Assembly: GCF_007565055.1 (NCBI RefSeq) | Contig: NC_044556.1 | Location: 138,354,708 to 138,418,707 of the forward strand | From: Rhinopithecus roxellana | Lineage: Eukaryota; Chordata; Mammalia; Primates; Cercopithecidae | DNA length: 64,000 nucleotides | Direction of reading: 5' to 3' | In this document: piece by piece, positions 1 through 14,025 of the stretch | How the letters are laid out: each line of letters begins with the position of its first letter | Numbering within the stretch: position 1 is the stretch's first letter | The notes under the pieces: generated by a model | Databases searched by the model: none | What the model saw: the letters and a program-made list of their open reading frames with translations, nothing else | What the model was told of the DNA's origin: nothing | Position numbers and translations under genes: made by a program

Positions 1-183
1 CAGCCTCCCAAGTAGCTGGGACTACAAGCGCTCGCCGCCACGCCCGCTATTTTTTTTGCATTTTTAGTAGAGATGGGGTTTCACCGTGTTAGCCAGGATG
101 GTCTCGATCTCCTGACCTCGTGATCCACCCGTCTCGGCCTCCCAAAGTGCTGGGATTACAGGCTTGAGCCACCGCGCCCGGCT
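1..183 (-). mobile_element. AluY-type SINE, cut by window start
   Basis: Reverse complement of the Alu right part of the left arm through to the 5' end: the run ends in the GGCCGGGCGC-type Alu head read on the minus strand (AGCCACCGCGCCCGGC on plus). The GGCTTGAGCC form (GGCTCAAGCC on the Alu strand) is typical of young Old World monkey AluYR copies. The tail and right arm lie outside the window. Confidence 0.95.
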
Positions 184-378
184 GATCCTGTGTCTCTTTA
201 AACTACCATCTCACTTTCTCCTTCCCTTAATAAGCAAAGACTTTTAAAGGATATGCTTGACTTTCTGTCTCTACTATATCACCTGATAATCTTCCACTGA
301 AATGGGTCAAATTCAGCCATGCCTCCTGTGTATATGTAAACCTGTTCAGGATGACTCTCTGCTATTCACATACAGAAC
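184..378. other. Unassigned single-copy-looking stretch
   Basis: No repeat or gene recognised between the Alu head and the CT/CA microsatellite. Confidence 0.5.
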
Positions 379-1484
<1,106 letters not shown>

Positions 1485-2230
1485 CACGTCCCCCCAACAC
1501 CTGGCAATCACCAATCTGTTTTGTCTTTATGAATGTACTTATCTGGATATTTCATATAAATGGAATCATATGATATGTAGCAAATTATAACAGGCTTTTT
1601 TCACTCAGCATTATATTCTTGGGATTCATCCATACTGTAATCTATCAGTACTTTATTCCTTTTTTGATTAAATAATATTTCATTTTTATGTATACCACCC
1701 TATCAGTTTATTCATTTATTCATTGATGGGCATTTGGAATGTTTCCACCTTTTGGCTATTGTGAATACTGTTGGTACGAACGCTTGTGTAGAAGTAGTTG
1801 TTTGAGTACTTGTTTTCACTTCTTTCGGATATATATCTAGAAGTAGAATTGCCAGGTCATACGTTAATTCTACAATCAACTTTTTGAAGAAGCAACAAAT
1901 TATTTTGTACAGCAGTTGAAACATTTTATCTTCCCACCAGCAATGTACAAATGTTCTTCTGATTTCTCTATATCACCAATGCTTTTAAATTGTTATAGAT
2001 ATCCTAGTGAGTGTGATGTGGTACTTCACTGTGGTTTTGATTTGCAGTTCCCTAATGACTGATGATATAAAACATATTTTCATGTTGTTATTGGCCTTTT
2101 GTATATGTTATTTGATGAAATGTCTATTCAAAGACGTCGTCCAAATCTTAATCGGGTTGACTTTGAGTTGTAAGAGTTCTTTACTAATGTCTGAAAAATG
2201 TCACCTACTTAATAAATGTATTGATTCTGA
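1485..2230 (-). mobile_element. Old L1 (L1M-type) fragment, 3' part
   Basis: On the minus strand this is the end of ORF2 and the 3' UTR of an ancient L1. Recognisable antisense landmarks are the 'preceding the Alu-like cattle' set familiar from L1: TTTATTCATTTATTCATTG with ATGGGCATTTGG, then TTTTGGCTATTGTGAATACTG, and CCCACCAGCAATGTACAAATG further right. It is heavily mutated with no usable ORF2 frame. The right limit is a judgement: similarity fades near 2,200-2,230. Confidence 0.85.
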
Positions 2231-3590
2231 ATATGAAACCGTTCGAGATTCCCTTCACTTTCATTTTTTCTAAAAATTCTTATCAAACTTGAAGTAGTCA
2301 TTCCTGGACGTTGTTTATCCGCAGACCCAGCACTATTATTTCTGTATAGTTTCTTATTTGGACATTCTGGTACCGTAATATTGTATTTTTAGGACTGTGT
2401 GCTTACTTTCCTTTATATCCTTTCTCTTCATCCTCAAGTTATATTTAGGAGTGAGACACACTCGTTTCTTTATGCACACTGAAAGAAGTGACCCTTAATC
2501 ATAAAAATCATTTTTTATCATCATTTCCAAAATCATAACATGATGGGTTGTCTTATGTTTGTTTAATATGTCAACTTCATTATCTCCTGCCTGCATTTCC
2601 CTTTCACAAACAATCAAAATATAAAATATAAGGAATTTGAACTTTCATTGTTGAAACTAAGGGAAAAATGTATGTTCTCTAGTAAAGGCAATAAACTCAA
2701 TTTCTTAAAAAGAAAAAGCTTGTCAACTTCTGATGTTCTTTCTCCTATGTGCAGACATCTACCTATAATTAGAAATGTTTTCTCCTTTGAGCTTTTTTCT
2801 TAGCTATATTCTCTGTGTTCCAAAGCTCCCTATTTTGGAATATGATAATGCTACTGACTGAGCAATGTGGGATTTAGGTTTTATTAAAAGGGATCTAACT
2901 ACTTATTTTACATGTCAGCAAAATCACTTTTGCGTGCAAAAAGAAGTACAATAAACTGCAGGAGCCACTTCAAAATCTATCCCATGAGAAGGTCAGTGAA
3001 TATTCTGATATTGGTTAATTAAATGTAAAGCACTTGATTTTAGGACGATGTTTATTTCTCATGACTTTATTACAAGAAAGCATGCATGATGACCACATAC
3101 AATTTAATATACTTGGCTCCTGTGGATGACTCTACATTGGTTTTGTCTCCTTGATGAATGAGTTCACTTAAGAAAATGCTGGTACTTTTCCTGTTGAAGC
3201 CAAGCATATTACATTTAGTCATATGTCTGCAGTAAGAGTGGCAGAGAATATAGAAAGCTTGCATCTGGAAAGAGTTAGTTTTGCTTCCTTTATAATGGCT
3301 CCCAATCATTCTTCCTAAAAAACTTAGCCTTACAGAAAAAGACTAGACTTTCATGCAAAACTCTTGTTAAATTAACAGTTCATCATTTTACAGTATGCTA
3401 TAATAGAACTCTATGTTCAGTCATGTGCATTTGTTCACACTCCTGAAATCTCATTACAAAGTCAGTTTTAGACATATGACTGAGTCTACAGCTACTTACT
3501 TCTTAAAAGAGGACTATGGTTAGTCTCACTTTATTTATCTAATATGCACGCAAAATGTGGTATTATATGACAACTTTATTTCATTTCTCT
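2231..3590. other. No gene or repeat recognised
   Basis: AT-rich. A minus-strand open frame of 79 codons (3,070-3,309) contains six cysteines or histidines in a short run but no domain that I recognise and no flanking retrocopy marks. Left unassigned. Confidence 0.45.
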
Positions 3591-3607
3591 CTTTTTTTTT
3601 TTTTTTT
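3591..3607. repeat. T homopolymer
   Basis: Run of T residues without an adjoining SINE or LINE that I can recognise. Confidence 0.8.
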
Positions 3608-3868
3608 CAGACTAAGTTTACTTCGGACATATTTAACTTCTTTCCAGGACATTAGTTCTAAGACCCAGAAACTATAAAAACACAATGCCAACTGAAAATT
3701 TCAAAAAAAAATTTGTCTTTTATAATTACTCCCTCTACCCCCCAGCATACATCATATATTTAGATATACAGCAGCTTTGTGAAATCTTTGGAAAACCCAG
3801 TATGTGAAACCAGTTTGCTAACCCATAAAACATTACATACAAACATGGGCGATTTGGAGCTTGAAATT

Positions 3869-3870
<2 letters not shown>
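3608..3870. other. Unassigned AT-rich stretch
   Basis: Nothing recognised. Confidence 0.4.

Positions 3871-3912
<42 letters not shown>
3871..3912. repeat. (CA)n microsatellite
   Basis: Pure CA dinucleotides, followed by a short GTGTATATATAT run. Confidence 0.95.
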
Positions 3913-3914
<2 letters not shown>

Positions 3915-4079
3915 GTGTATATATATGACTGTATTTAATCACTATCATAATTTAGGGGGTAGAGTAAAACTATTCCATTTTGTAAATATAAAAAAGAGAT
4001 TTTTGTTATTTTTAAAAATAACAATACAATTAACATTTATCACAGTGATTCACCAGTATTAATCATTCAATCATAATAG

Positions 4080-5870
4080 CTGTCTGCATTCAATCTGCCC
4101 ACTTCGCAGGGGCGGAGTGGAGGAATCCAGCAAAAATAGATCAGAAGAGGATAAGACTTTTGTTTGTTTCATCTGTTTAATCTGTGGAGTAATGCTGTGA
4201 CCCCCTTTAATGCATGTCCCTGGCAATCTGTAGCAATTAGAGAGTATTATCCACCCACATGCAGCACGATGTGTTAAGTGCACAGACTCCTCCTTTAGCA
4301 GCCAATAAGTATCTAGGGATATAAGTTTATGTAGTACCATGAACTCTAGTATGTGAGATCCAACCAAGAGTTTCAGTCCTTGGGTTGCACATATGATGAT
4401 TTTACAGCTCCCAAAATAGTGATGCTAAGGTGGTGAGTACCAGGAGAACTACTTGAAAAGCTCATTTGTGTCATTGGAGAGTTATACCTAGTATGGGTTT
4501 TTGGGGCAAGTACTTAGTTGATATACTGCTAAGTACAGTTTACCCAGGGTTGGACGAAGATAAGCTTGTGATAGGAGTAGCCAATTAATTCCTTTGCAGG
4601 CCCACCAGGTTCCCACCCTCTCTTCTTTTCTTCTGTGAAGGTAAATTTGTGTGGCTTAATCCAATTCCAGGTGGTGTTAATAAGAGCATATAACTATTAT
4701 AGTCAAACAAGTTTATATACTACCCATTTTGCATTCAGCACCTAGATTAATTAAACTGGTATGGACTCAGGTTACCATTGTCCATAATGTTGTTTTTGGA
4801 TGTCCATGATTAGTAGAATAGGCTCATTTTGACAAGTGGGGCTTACTGGGGAACATAGTAAGGGAAGAGGTATTATGCTATCTGTGCTAAAATTAGATAG
4901 CTGGAAGCAAGCCCAGCAGGCAGTTCAATGTATTACTGTGCCTAAGGCTAGATGCAGATTTGGTTTGGTGGGCAATTGTGTGTTCTTTTTTATTCAAGTT
5001 AGTGTTTATTGGTTATTGAGTTTCTTGTTGATTGCCAATAATATTGGTGTGCTTTCATGAGCAGGGGATAACCTTCATGGCTGCTCTCTTGGTTTGAAAA
5101 AAAAGGTGTTAGTTTAGCCATGCACCAAGTTAGATCCTGAACTATGGGATGCTCATATATGGCATGTTCACAGATGGACCAAGTTATTTAAAAAATATAC
5201 TATTGTGCTATATACTTCACCTGCTTCTTTCCCTGTTTATCACAGCTGTATTTCAGTGGGGGACCCCTTGCTTCATTGCCTCAATTCTAAGGGAAACTTT
5301 TCTAAAGCAATCATTTGTTTATCTTTAATAGCCTGAGGATTCATTGTATGGGAGGTGGCTGTGTGACTACACCAATAAATTTCCCCACAGGTTGCCTTCA
5401 TTACAGACATTCTCATTACTGTTTCCATCACCTGTGGGTGGGCCGTGTACTTTTTAAAGGAGTACTCAGAAGAGTAAAACTGAGAGGTAATTTCTTTCAA
5501 ATATTTCTCCAATACTTAATGATGGTCTTGGTAGGTCTGATACATTTTGTAATCGCTTTATGCAAGTGGTTGTCAATTTGATTGAAAAAACAGTCCTTGT
5601 TGTGATATCTAAAAGCTCTGCTGTTTACAGCGGGCAACCAGGATTGCAATTTTTGCAGAACAGACTTGCATTGAGTATTATGCAAAATTTGCAGTTGGTA
5701 TTGTGAGGTCAGGTTAAGAAAGAATGCACTAGCTGATTGTAACCCTTGAGGTTTTAGAAAAGCCTTGGCCCAGGTAACGGTATGTTGTATATATTGTCGT
5801 CCACATTTACACTGATTAACATCCACGGAGAAAGTCCACATTGTCAGCGCAATTTCCTTTTGCCTAAATA
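4080..5870 (-). mobile_element. Possible 3' part of the ERV-L-type relic
   Basis: This stretch lies immediately downstream, in minus-strand sense, of an ERV-L pol relic and is separated from it only by an Alu insertion. On the minus strand it keeps several moderately long open frames (4,071-4,367, 98 codons; 5,273-5,512, 79 codons; 5,497-5,841, 114 codons), the last two overlapping in different frames as expected of one decayed reading frame. I cannot match them to dUTPase or envelope motifs, so assignment to the same provirus rests on position and open-frame density only. Confidence 0.4.
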
Positions 5871-5883
5871 AATGGGACTTGGG

Positions 5884-6199
5884 GGCTGGGCACAGTGCCT
5901 CACGCCTGTAATCCCAGCACTTTGGGAGTCTGATGTGAATGGATCACCTGAGGTCAGGAGTTTGAGACCAGCCTGGCCAACATGGTGAAACCTCATTATT
6001 ACTAAAAATACAAAAACTTAGTTGGGCGTGGTGGCACACACCTGTAATCCCAGCTACTTTGGGAGGCTGAGGCAGGAGAATCATTTGAACTCAGGAAGCG
6101 GAGGTTGCAGTGAGCCAAGATTGTGCCACTGCTCTCCAGCCTAGGTGACAGAGCGAGACTCTGTCTCAAAAAATAAAAATATAAATAAATAAATAAATG
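5884..6199 (+). mobile_element. AluS-type SINE
   Basis: Full-length dimeric Alu starting GGCTGGGCACAGTG and ending in CTCTGTCTC followed by an A/AAAT-rich tail. The flanks AAATAAATGGGACTT (5,866-5,880) and AAATAAATGAGACTT (6,191-6,205) form a target-site duplication with one mismatch. It interrupts the minus-strand ERV-L relic, so it is younger than that element. Confidence 0.95.
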
Positions 6200-6205
6200 A
6201 GACTT

Positions 6206-9120
6206 ACACCAAAGGGAGTAAAATCATTATAATTATTAGGAAAAGAGGCCAGCCATGCAATAGGTATACATTATTGACAGGGTTTATATTTGTCATCTCA
6301 GGTATTAGTAAGGGCTATAATTGTATCCCTGAGGGCACATAATGTTTGTGAATATTGGCTGTGGATTACAGTGTTTTTAATTTGATTGTACCAATCACAA
6401 GCTTCAGTTTATATTAGATGCATGATATCTCTGTTCTCATTTGTTGTTCATTTAAATATGATGTAGTCATGACATAGTGGTTTGAATTTAATGTAATCAA
6501 GACTATGGACTGTAGTTATGATATATTGGGAGTCCATTTACCTGTAAGTTGTGTCCATAGTTTTTATTTTAAAAGTATAGGATGTCTATGACAACCACTC
6601 CTGTAGGACCACAGGGGAGGTGAAAAACCCAACAGTATTATTTCGTAGTGTCTGATGTTGCCTTTGCTTTGGAGAGAAGTGGAAATATTGATCTGATTAT
6701 ATAACATGTGGCACTAAGCAAGGGCTGTGAAAGCTCCTTTATTAATCCCTCAATAACATTAGCAGAGGTTGGTGCCTAGGACGGGTAAGCCAATAGAAGT
6801 TCCCTGTAGGTGCCTTCCTTATTAGGCATCCTTATTAGGCATATTTGGTGGCTCTTGCTGCTGCAGAAAGAGGCCCAATGGATTTCATTTTCCAGTTGTG
6901 GTATGGCCCTTCTTTGTAAATTTCTCCTCCCATGTGATAGACTCAGTACCTAGACTGCTGGCATGTGACACAGTCTCCAATGGTTTGGTAAGTATCTTTC
7001 TGTTCAATATACTTCTCTATTAATTTTTTTTTTTTTTTTGTAAATCCATTGTGGCCAAATGTCCTGAGTTCTCCTGGGACCACTGATAGAAAGGAGAGGT
7101 AGGGTGGCTTATCTCAAAGTTCTGGAGATTCACTTTCCTTTAAGAGTCTTATCTATTTGGTCGTTTGGTTAGTTGATCAGTTTTATGGTTGTATCATGCC
7201 TCCTCTGGTATTTATGTAGTGTAAGCTGAGATATGGTACATCTTGGTGTAGGGGTAGGAGCCAATGCAGTGATCTTCCCCATATTCTTACCCAAAATTTC
7301 TTAGCCTTATACTTACTTTCTAACCCCAATTTTCCAAAGTTCCTACCTCATTAACCACTGACCAAGAGAAAAGAAAACATAAACCTTAGAAAAATATTTG
7401 TCAAGGGCATCCTATATTGCTAGAAATATTGCACACAGAGCAGTTCATTAGACATGTTGGTCTATCTCCCGTATGGAAAGGGGAGTGTTTGAATAGGACT
7501 GATAGGCTCTAGCTATCCGCTGTCTGGCTCCTTTATCCCATGTTCACTTCATTGGTAAAGAAAGACTATTGCTTTTCTTGTTTTGTGAGCACTGATCATC
7601 CTCCATCTAGTCGCTCTTGAGCAAGAGGCATTTCTGAAGCTTTTGTCAAGTTAACCTCAATGACAAGCACTCTAGTTATTTCCTCATGGAATAGTGACAC
7701 TCCAGTGGAAAGAGAATAAGCTCAGTCTTGTAAATACAATTTTCATTTTAACAAGGAAGCTTCTATTGATGACCCAATTTTACAGGGAGCTTTTTCTATC
7801 ACCAGGGCGTAATAGGAATCTCAGTTCATAGAGTAACAGGCTTTGCACTGCAAGGCCTTTCATTTTAGTTCATCACTGAAAGTAGCCTCTCTCATGGTGA
7901 ATGTATTTGGGCTGAGCCTGGGAGCCACTTCCCCAAAAAGCCTGTGAGTATGCATTTACCTGTTTATTTGGTCCAGAGGCTCTAGGAAACAAACTTGGGG
8001 ACAGCTGAAATTTATGATTCTAAGTCTTGCCTTCCAGTTTTTAGTGGGAGAGCTGAAGTAATAGCCTCCTCTTAGATTATCTAATGCTTGTTGTTGCTCA
8101 GATCTCCACTGAAAGGGGAAGACTTAGGGGTAACTGAGTAGATGAGGAAAAGCAAATATTGGAGGTGAGGAATGTATTGCATCAAAATCCAAACATTTCT
8201 ACTACATGTTGGGCCTCTTTTCCTCATGTAGGATGTTAGAGTGCTAGAAGCTTGTCTTTTATGAGATTGGGAATTATTGCTCTTCTGAGTTCCAAAGTAT
8301 CCCCCAAATTTCACAGACTTGTGGGGGGACTTTTATCTCAAGCAACAAAATTTCCAATCCCCTTTCAGTGAGGTGTTTACTAATGATTATGATGACCTGT
8401 GAGACTCATCATAGACATGAGTAAACACCTCATTGAGATGACTTATAGTCAGGTCCTGTTAAGAGGATGTCATTCACATAATGCCAAAAGCAAGTTTCTG
8501 GTGAGAGTACAGGGCAGGCATCTAGTCTATTCTACAAGTCTGTGTGCAATCACAAGGCTATTTAAGTACCCAATAAGCAGCCAAGAAGTATACTGTTTAC
8601 ACCAAAGGTGAAGGTGAATAGTGGTTGATTGTCCTGTAAAATCTGTACTAAATAGAACGTATTAGCCAAGTCTACAACTCCAAACTATTTACCCATGTTA
8701 TTTTGAGTGTCATGTGTTAGTAATGATATCTGGATGTTTATTAAAACATCTTATAAAGGGAATAGCTTTATTTAACCTTCTAGTAACTTTCAGCAGAGGT
8801 CATACTGAGGAACTGAAAGGAGAAATGGAAGGAATCAGCACCTTCTTTAACTTAGCTAAGACAGGTCATAATTCTTCAATGCATTGCCTTGCCTTACCCT
8901 AGATGCATTGCCTTGCCTTACCTTAGTTGACATTTACCACTTGCACTGGTAGGGAAAAGTTAATTGTTTTCTACTGGGTGGTGTCCACCAATAGTCTAAA
9001 AGTCTTAGGCTTGTTCCATCAGGTTACTTTCTGTCTGAGGAGTTTCATCATTCCAATAATGGCAAAAAGAATAGTCCCCAGGAAGTGGGTACAGGAGATT
9101 GAGAGTAAGAACTGAAGCAT
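6206..9120 (-). pseudogene. ERV-L-type pol relic (RT, RNase H, integrase), broken
   Basis: Minus-strand remnant of a class III (ERV-L) pol. Seen directly: a reverse-transcriptase YxDD-type motif reading YVND at 8,463-8,480 followed by ILLTG; about 96 codons further on, the connection motif YIPHL (8,162-8,176) within a 77-codon open frame; then the integrase zinc-finger CVTC (6,961-6,972) and, just after it, the start of the integrase core with W...IGPL (6,871-6,894). The order RT-connection-integrase is right for one transcription unit. The second residue of the YxDD pair (first Asp) is Asn here, and stops and frameshifts occur throughout, so no enzyme can be made. ERV-L assignment comes from the FW-type/IPHL connection context and is moderately secure; gag and LTRs were not identified. 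Confidence 0.75.
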
Positions 9121-9595
9121 CTCTTAACAAAATTGAGCCAATTTTAATAGTTAAATGGGTAATTTACCCACAATTAATTAATCCTTCTGCCAAGCAGTTT
9201 ACCTCTTTGGGGATCCCTTTAATGCATAAGTGTTTCCTGGGATTTGGGAGATTTGAACACTGCTGTTCAACAGAGACAGCCAGTGTTTATTTTTTGGAGC
9301 CCAAACTATAATTAATATGGTAAAAGAATGATTGCTGAAAAGTACAAGCTTTCAAAAACAATTAGATCCATATGTAGGGGCGGGTAACTAACACTGGCTA
9401 AGGTTAAGGGCAGGTGGTGAAAGTGAGGCTGTCTCCCAAGGAGAAACCTCCTGCCAGTTGCAACCTAAGCCAGTAAGTAATGTAAATATTAATTATATAG
9501 AACAGGGGAGAGGCACTGGATGAGCATTGACAATAGTGGGCCAAACTCAGTACACAGTCACATCAAGAGGCATGATTAACATACAACTTGGCTTC
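9121..9595 (-). other. Unassigned flank of the ERV-L relic
   Basis: In minus sense this would lie upstream of RT, where protease or gag would be expected. I see no protease or zinc-knuckle motif. It may be decayed provirus or unrelated sequence. Confidence 0.3.
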
Positions 9596-9599
9596 TGGG

Positions 9600-10352
9600 G
9601 TATGGTAGGCAGAATTCTAACATGAACCTCCAGTGACCCATAGCCTGTATAATTCCTCCCCTTAAGTGTGGGAAAACCATCTGAACATGATGAGATTACT
9701 CTTTTTATTACATTATGTTATATAACAAAAGCGATTTTGCTGATGCAAATAAGGTCCTTAATCAGTTGACTTTGAGTTTAAAAGGAGATTCATAGGCCTC
9801 ACCTAATTAGGCAATCCATTTAAAGAGGGCTAGGGCCTCCTTTGAAGTCAGACAAGTAAGCTGCCAGGCTGTGCATGTTCTTAGGAAGAAATGTGTCAAG
9901 AACCTAAGGTCAGTCTCTAGGAGGTGAAGTGGCCTTCCGAGCAAACAGGGGCTTTAGTTGTACAACCACAAGGATTATGCCAACATCCATGTTAGCTTGG
10001 AATAGGACCCAGAGCTCCAGAAATAAATACAGCCCAGCTTCAACCATTGATTGCCAACTTGTGAGACTCCAGAAAACCCCAAAAGGACTCCACAGTTTCC
10101 TAACTCATCAGAATAAAAGTAAAGACCAATGGAACAGAATAGAAATTTTTTATACAAATCAAAATAATTCACGGACAAATAACTATGTAGAGGTATAGGT
10201 AAAGAATGCTTTTTTATTTTATTTCCCTCTTTGGACCTATGTGATTAAGCAATCCTAGCTCTTACTTTACATTATTAAAAAATAAGATAATAACTAAGTT
10301 GTTTTAAGCCTCTGAATTTTTGATGATTGGTTGCGTACCAATAGATAACTAA
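9600..10352 (+). mobile_element. MaLR/MLT1-like LTR
   Basis: Plus-strand old LTR. Landmarks: GGTAGGCAGAATTCTAA near the start, ATTTTGCTGATGCAAATAAGG, AATCAGTTGACTTTGAG, CCAGAGCTCCAGAAA, and the 3' end TTTTAAGCCTCTG...TAGATAACTAATACAA. About 160 bp between 10,117 and 10,300 does not fit this LTR pattern and may be an internal insertion. Family name is approximate. Confidence 0.6.
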
Positions 10353-10414
10353 TACAAGGAGTGAAAGATAAACAGCAAAAATGTTTCTACTCTTGAGATC
10401 GAAAAAGAAGAGAA

Positions 10415-10722
10415 ACCCAGCCACAGTGGCTCACACCTGTAATCGCAGCACTTTGGGAGGTGGAGGTGGGCGGATCACTTGAGGTCAGGAGTTCGATTCG
10501 AGCTTGGCTAACATGGTGAAACCCCATCTCTACTAAAAATACAAAAATTAGGCAGGCATGGTGGCATATGTCTGCAATCCCAGCTACTTGAGAGGCTGAG
10601 GCAGGAGAATCGCTTGAACCTGGGAGGTGGAGGTTGCAGTGAGCAGAGATCTCGCCACTGGACTTCAGCCTGGGCAACAGAGTGAAACTCTATCTTAAAC
10701 AAAAAAGAAAAAAAAGAAAAAT
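10415..10722 (+). mobile_element. AluS/J-type SINE
   Basis: Dimeric Alu from CCAGCCACAGTGGCTCA through CAGCCTGGGCAACAGAG to a mixed A-rich tail with AAAAAAG interruptions. The middle A-rich linker is ACTAAAAATACAAAAATTA. Open frames on the opposite strand here are Alu-derived. Confidence 0.95.
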
Positions 10723-13700
10723 CAAAGAAAGATGGAAAAAAATTAAACTGTTGCACTTTATCAGTATTATCTTTTAGTAGTCTGTTAGCTTCATAGAGCA
10801 TTAGAATAACTTTTTTTATGTTAATACATCATTTATTGGTTAGTTTATACAGGATTTTGCCAGTTACTACTCTACATGCGTTGGATACAAAATCAAAACA
10901 AACGAACAAACAAAACAGAAAAATAATATGATCACAGTCTAGGAGAAGTTTATTATATTAGGAAAAAGACAAAATTACAACATATTTTTATATTTATAAT
11001 AAGCAGAAAAGTCATAAGGATAACATGGCTATAATGCCCTTTGTGATGCTGTTTATACTGAATTCTCACCTTACTGATACTATTTTTAGAGGTTCTCACC
11101 CTCTCTGTTGTTTTAGCCTACCTTTATCTCTGATAAGCTGTAAACATGTCAAAGTTTCAAGGAATACATTTCATATTTGAATCTCTTGGAATAAAAAGAA
11201 AGATCTTACTTAAATTCTGTCCTCTAGCATGGAGTGATGGTTGAGTTTATAGTGATGATATAATCAACCTCATTTCAAAGACAAGGGTAGAAAATTTCTG
11301 CAGATTATTAGAACAAATTTATTAAACTTCTATTTCCAAAAAGAATCTGAATTTTTTAAGACTGCCTCTGGAAGATCTCTTATATACCTTATTTTTGGCA
11401 AACACTGGGATAATTTGTATTGAAGCTTATTAAGAGGTCAGACTAATGAAAACTCTATTTATTAAATAAGATAATGACTGGACATGCCAGAATGAAATAC
11501 AACTACTCAATTTGTAATTAATATTTGAGTAATAATGTGTATATCAGTTGCATCTTCACTTTTTCAATTTGTCATACGTAATTACTAATTTAATATTTAA
11601 ATGTGCTTTTAAAGCATAATGTAAGTTGATCTTTATTAAAATAAAATTGCATTGTTTTGTTGAAACCTAATTTTGACAATAGCAAAGCTTTGTATTAGAA
11701 CCCATTTTATTTTTCTTCTGGATTCTCAAGTAATTTTACTTCACAAACACTTGCAGTCAAGTTATATTACTGATTTTTGGCTCATAGAATATAAGTAAGA
11801 ATTATATACATGATTTCCAGACATCACTACTTGTCTTCTTGGAGAACTATAACTTCCCCCTTTTCAGTGACCAAGGACATCATGGTGAAGTTGTTAGCAT
11901 CACTATGTGGAAGAAGTTTGAGCATTAAATGAATCTATAGAGAACCCTCACTGACCATATTAGACAGTATCACAAGATGCAACAAAATGTTATTGCATTA
12001 AGCCAGTGATAATTTGGGTTTATTTTATGGCAGCATAGCTTACTTTTTTCGACAATCAATACATTTGTATTTGCCATCTAGAGTAGTAATTGCACATTTG
12101 ATAGGAGTTACATTATGTTTGGTTGTCAGAGTTTTTAAAATTGACTCTTGGTGCAGAATACACTACTTGGTCACTACCATCTTGTTATTACATCCCTTCT
12201 TTATTAATTTATTTATCTGATTGGCCCTGCAACACATTTGAGTTTGTAGAACACTGTTATGAAATGAGTTTCATTACTGTTATCTAATTCAAAGGAATGC
12301 TAGCTTTTGTGTATGTTTTGTTGGGGCTATAAGGTTTTTTTTTTTTTTGTATATATGAGTTAGTATGTGTTTCTAAAATACACAAATAAGAGTAACGATA
12401 TAAACATTTTTTAAACCTGAACTCCTCAAAAGATACAGCACATGATTTAAGAAAAAAACATGAAAAAATTACCTGAAATATAAAACTATTTCATCTAGGT
12501 TAAAAAGTAGATTTAAAATATAGTACTAAATGTGAAATACGCTTTGCAAAAATTTATACAACTATTAACAAAAATGATAAATAGATGACCCCAGACCATC
12601 TTGTAATATTTATAAGTGTGGGATTAAGGTTTCTCAGAATGAAAATTCTATTTATTGAGCATATAAACTAGCTTGTGGGATTTAATTAAAGTGGGCTATA
12701 GTCCTAGGCAGAATATGCTATTACATTGCAGCTCATCCCAATGCTATGCAAATATTCTACTTGCCTAAGCAGTGCTGAAAGTTCATCACAAAACCTTTCT
12801 TGAGGTACTTATAATTTTATTTTCATAGAGGACTGTTAGAAACAGGAGATGGATCAGAGGCAGGATACCACATAAAACCAGCCCTAATGGATAAAATCAA
12901 AGTATTTTTATTATTTCCAAGCCAATATCTCATTCTTTCTTTCTCATCAGTTTCCAGAATTGTTTTGGGGAATATATTTCCCATTACTTTTTTAATTGAT
13001 CCTTTTATTTTAAGGACTTTAATATTAACTATTGCGATGAAATGGAGTACTCCAAATCAACCCTGAATGAGTTAAAAATATATTGCGGATTTTTAAGAGC
13101 CTTTGTCTTAAATCAGTAATGACACTGTTACTTAAATGGTCCTAAGGGAAACTCTTTTTCATACTTCTGATAATTACTTGCTGGGATGACCTTATTAAAT
13201 AAAATATAGCTAAATAATGATAAATTTCACAGATTTGAATTCCCTGACATGAACTGTTTTATTAAATATGCAAGTGCACACTATTTACAGTACACACTTT
13301 ATGTCAGCTCTTCTACACTTCTTCTGCCAAGATGTCTCTGTAGGGAGCACAAACAATTTCTCTCTGGTACTTCTGGCTCTCCTACACTAATTGCTTAGGT
13401 GATTTTCCCCACACCCCCTTAATTTCTGGAGATATCTCCAAAGCTGTTCTCTAGAAACCAAGAAAACTTGTAATGTATTAGAAGAAACATAAATAAGAAA
13501 TCCATAGATATGAAGGCCGATATGTATCTAGCCCTTCAACATTATTCTACTATACTTTCAAATTGCTTCATAACAACCAACAATAATTTGGTTTTATTCC
13601 TTTATTTATTTAATCTACACATATGTATTGAGTAGGTTGAGATCTTAAACAGTTTAAGAGGCACTAAAATGTGAGTCTAACTCTTGAGGCTGCTTTTTTT

Positions 13701-14025
13701 CTGTTTAAAATAATTAATGATGGAAATAGCCTACAATATTTTGGATACAATAAGAAAATCAGTCCATGCTGATATAAATAATTAAACGAATAATGCGAAA
13801 GTTGTATGAAAGAATATTTACAAAGTTTCAAAGTTTCTTCCCACCAATTAATTATTAATTACAAAATGAAGGGTTTATGTTTCTGGTAACTCCTGTTGAA
13901 CCAATTCTTTTATAACTACAAACAAACAAACTAACAAAAACTGCTGGATGAGAGCTTTTGAAGGAAATGAAAGCATTGTTTCTCATTGCATGTCTCTTTT
14001 TGCCTGAATGCAGGGGTGAGACTGC
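10723..14025. other. No gene or repeat recognised (3.3 kb)
   Basis: AT-rich. A T-run lies near 12,333-12,347. Short open frames (for example 12,014-12,220) have no recognisable features. Very old repeats could be hidden here beyond what I can see by eye. Confidence 0.45.

Noticed and set aside
3070..3309. 79-codon minus-strand frame with several Cys and His
   Set aside because: No zinc-finger spacing or other domain recognised; within random expectation for AT-rich DNA.
10117..10143. Short L1-like match (CAATGGAACAGAATAGAA)
   Set aside because: Only about 20 bp agree with L1 ORF2; too short to call an insertion within the LTR.
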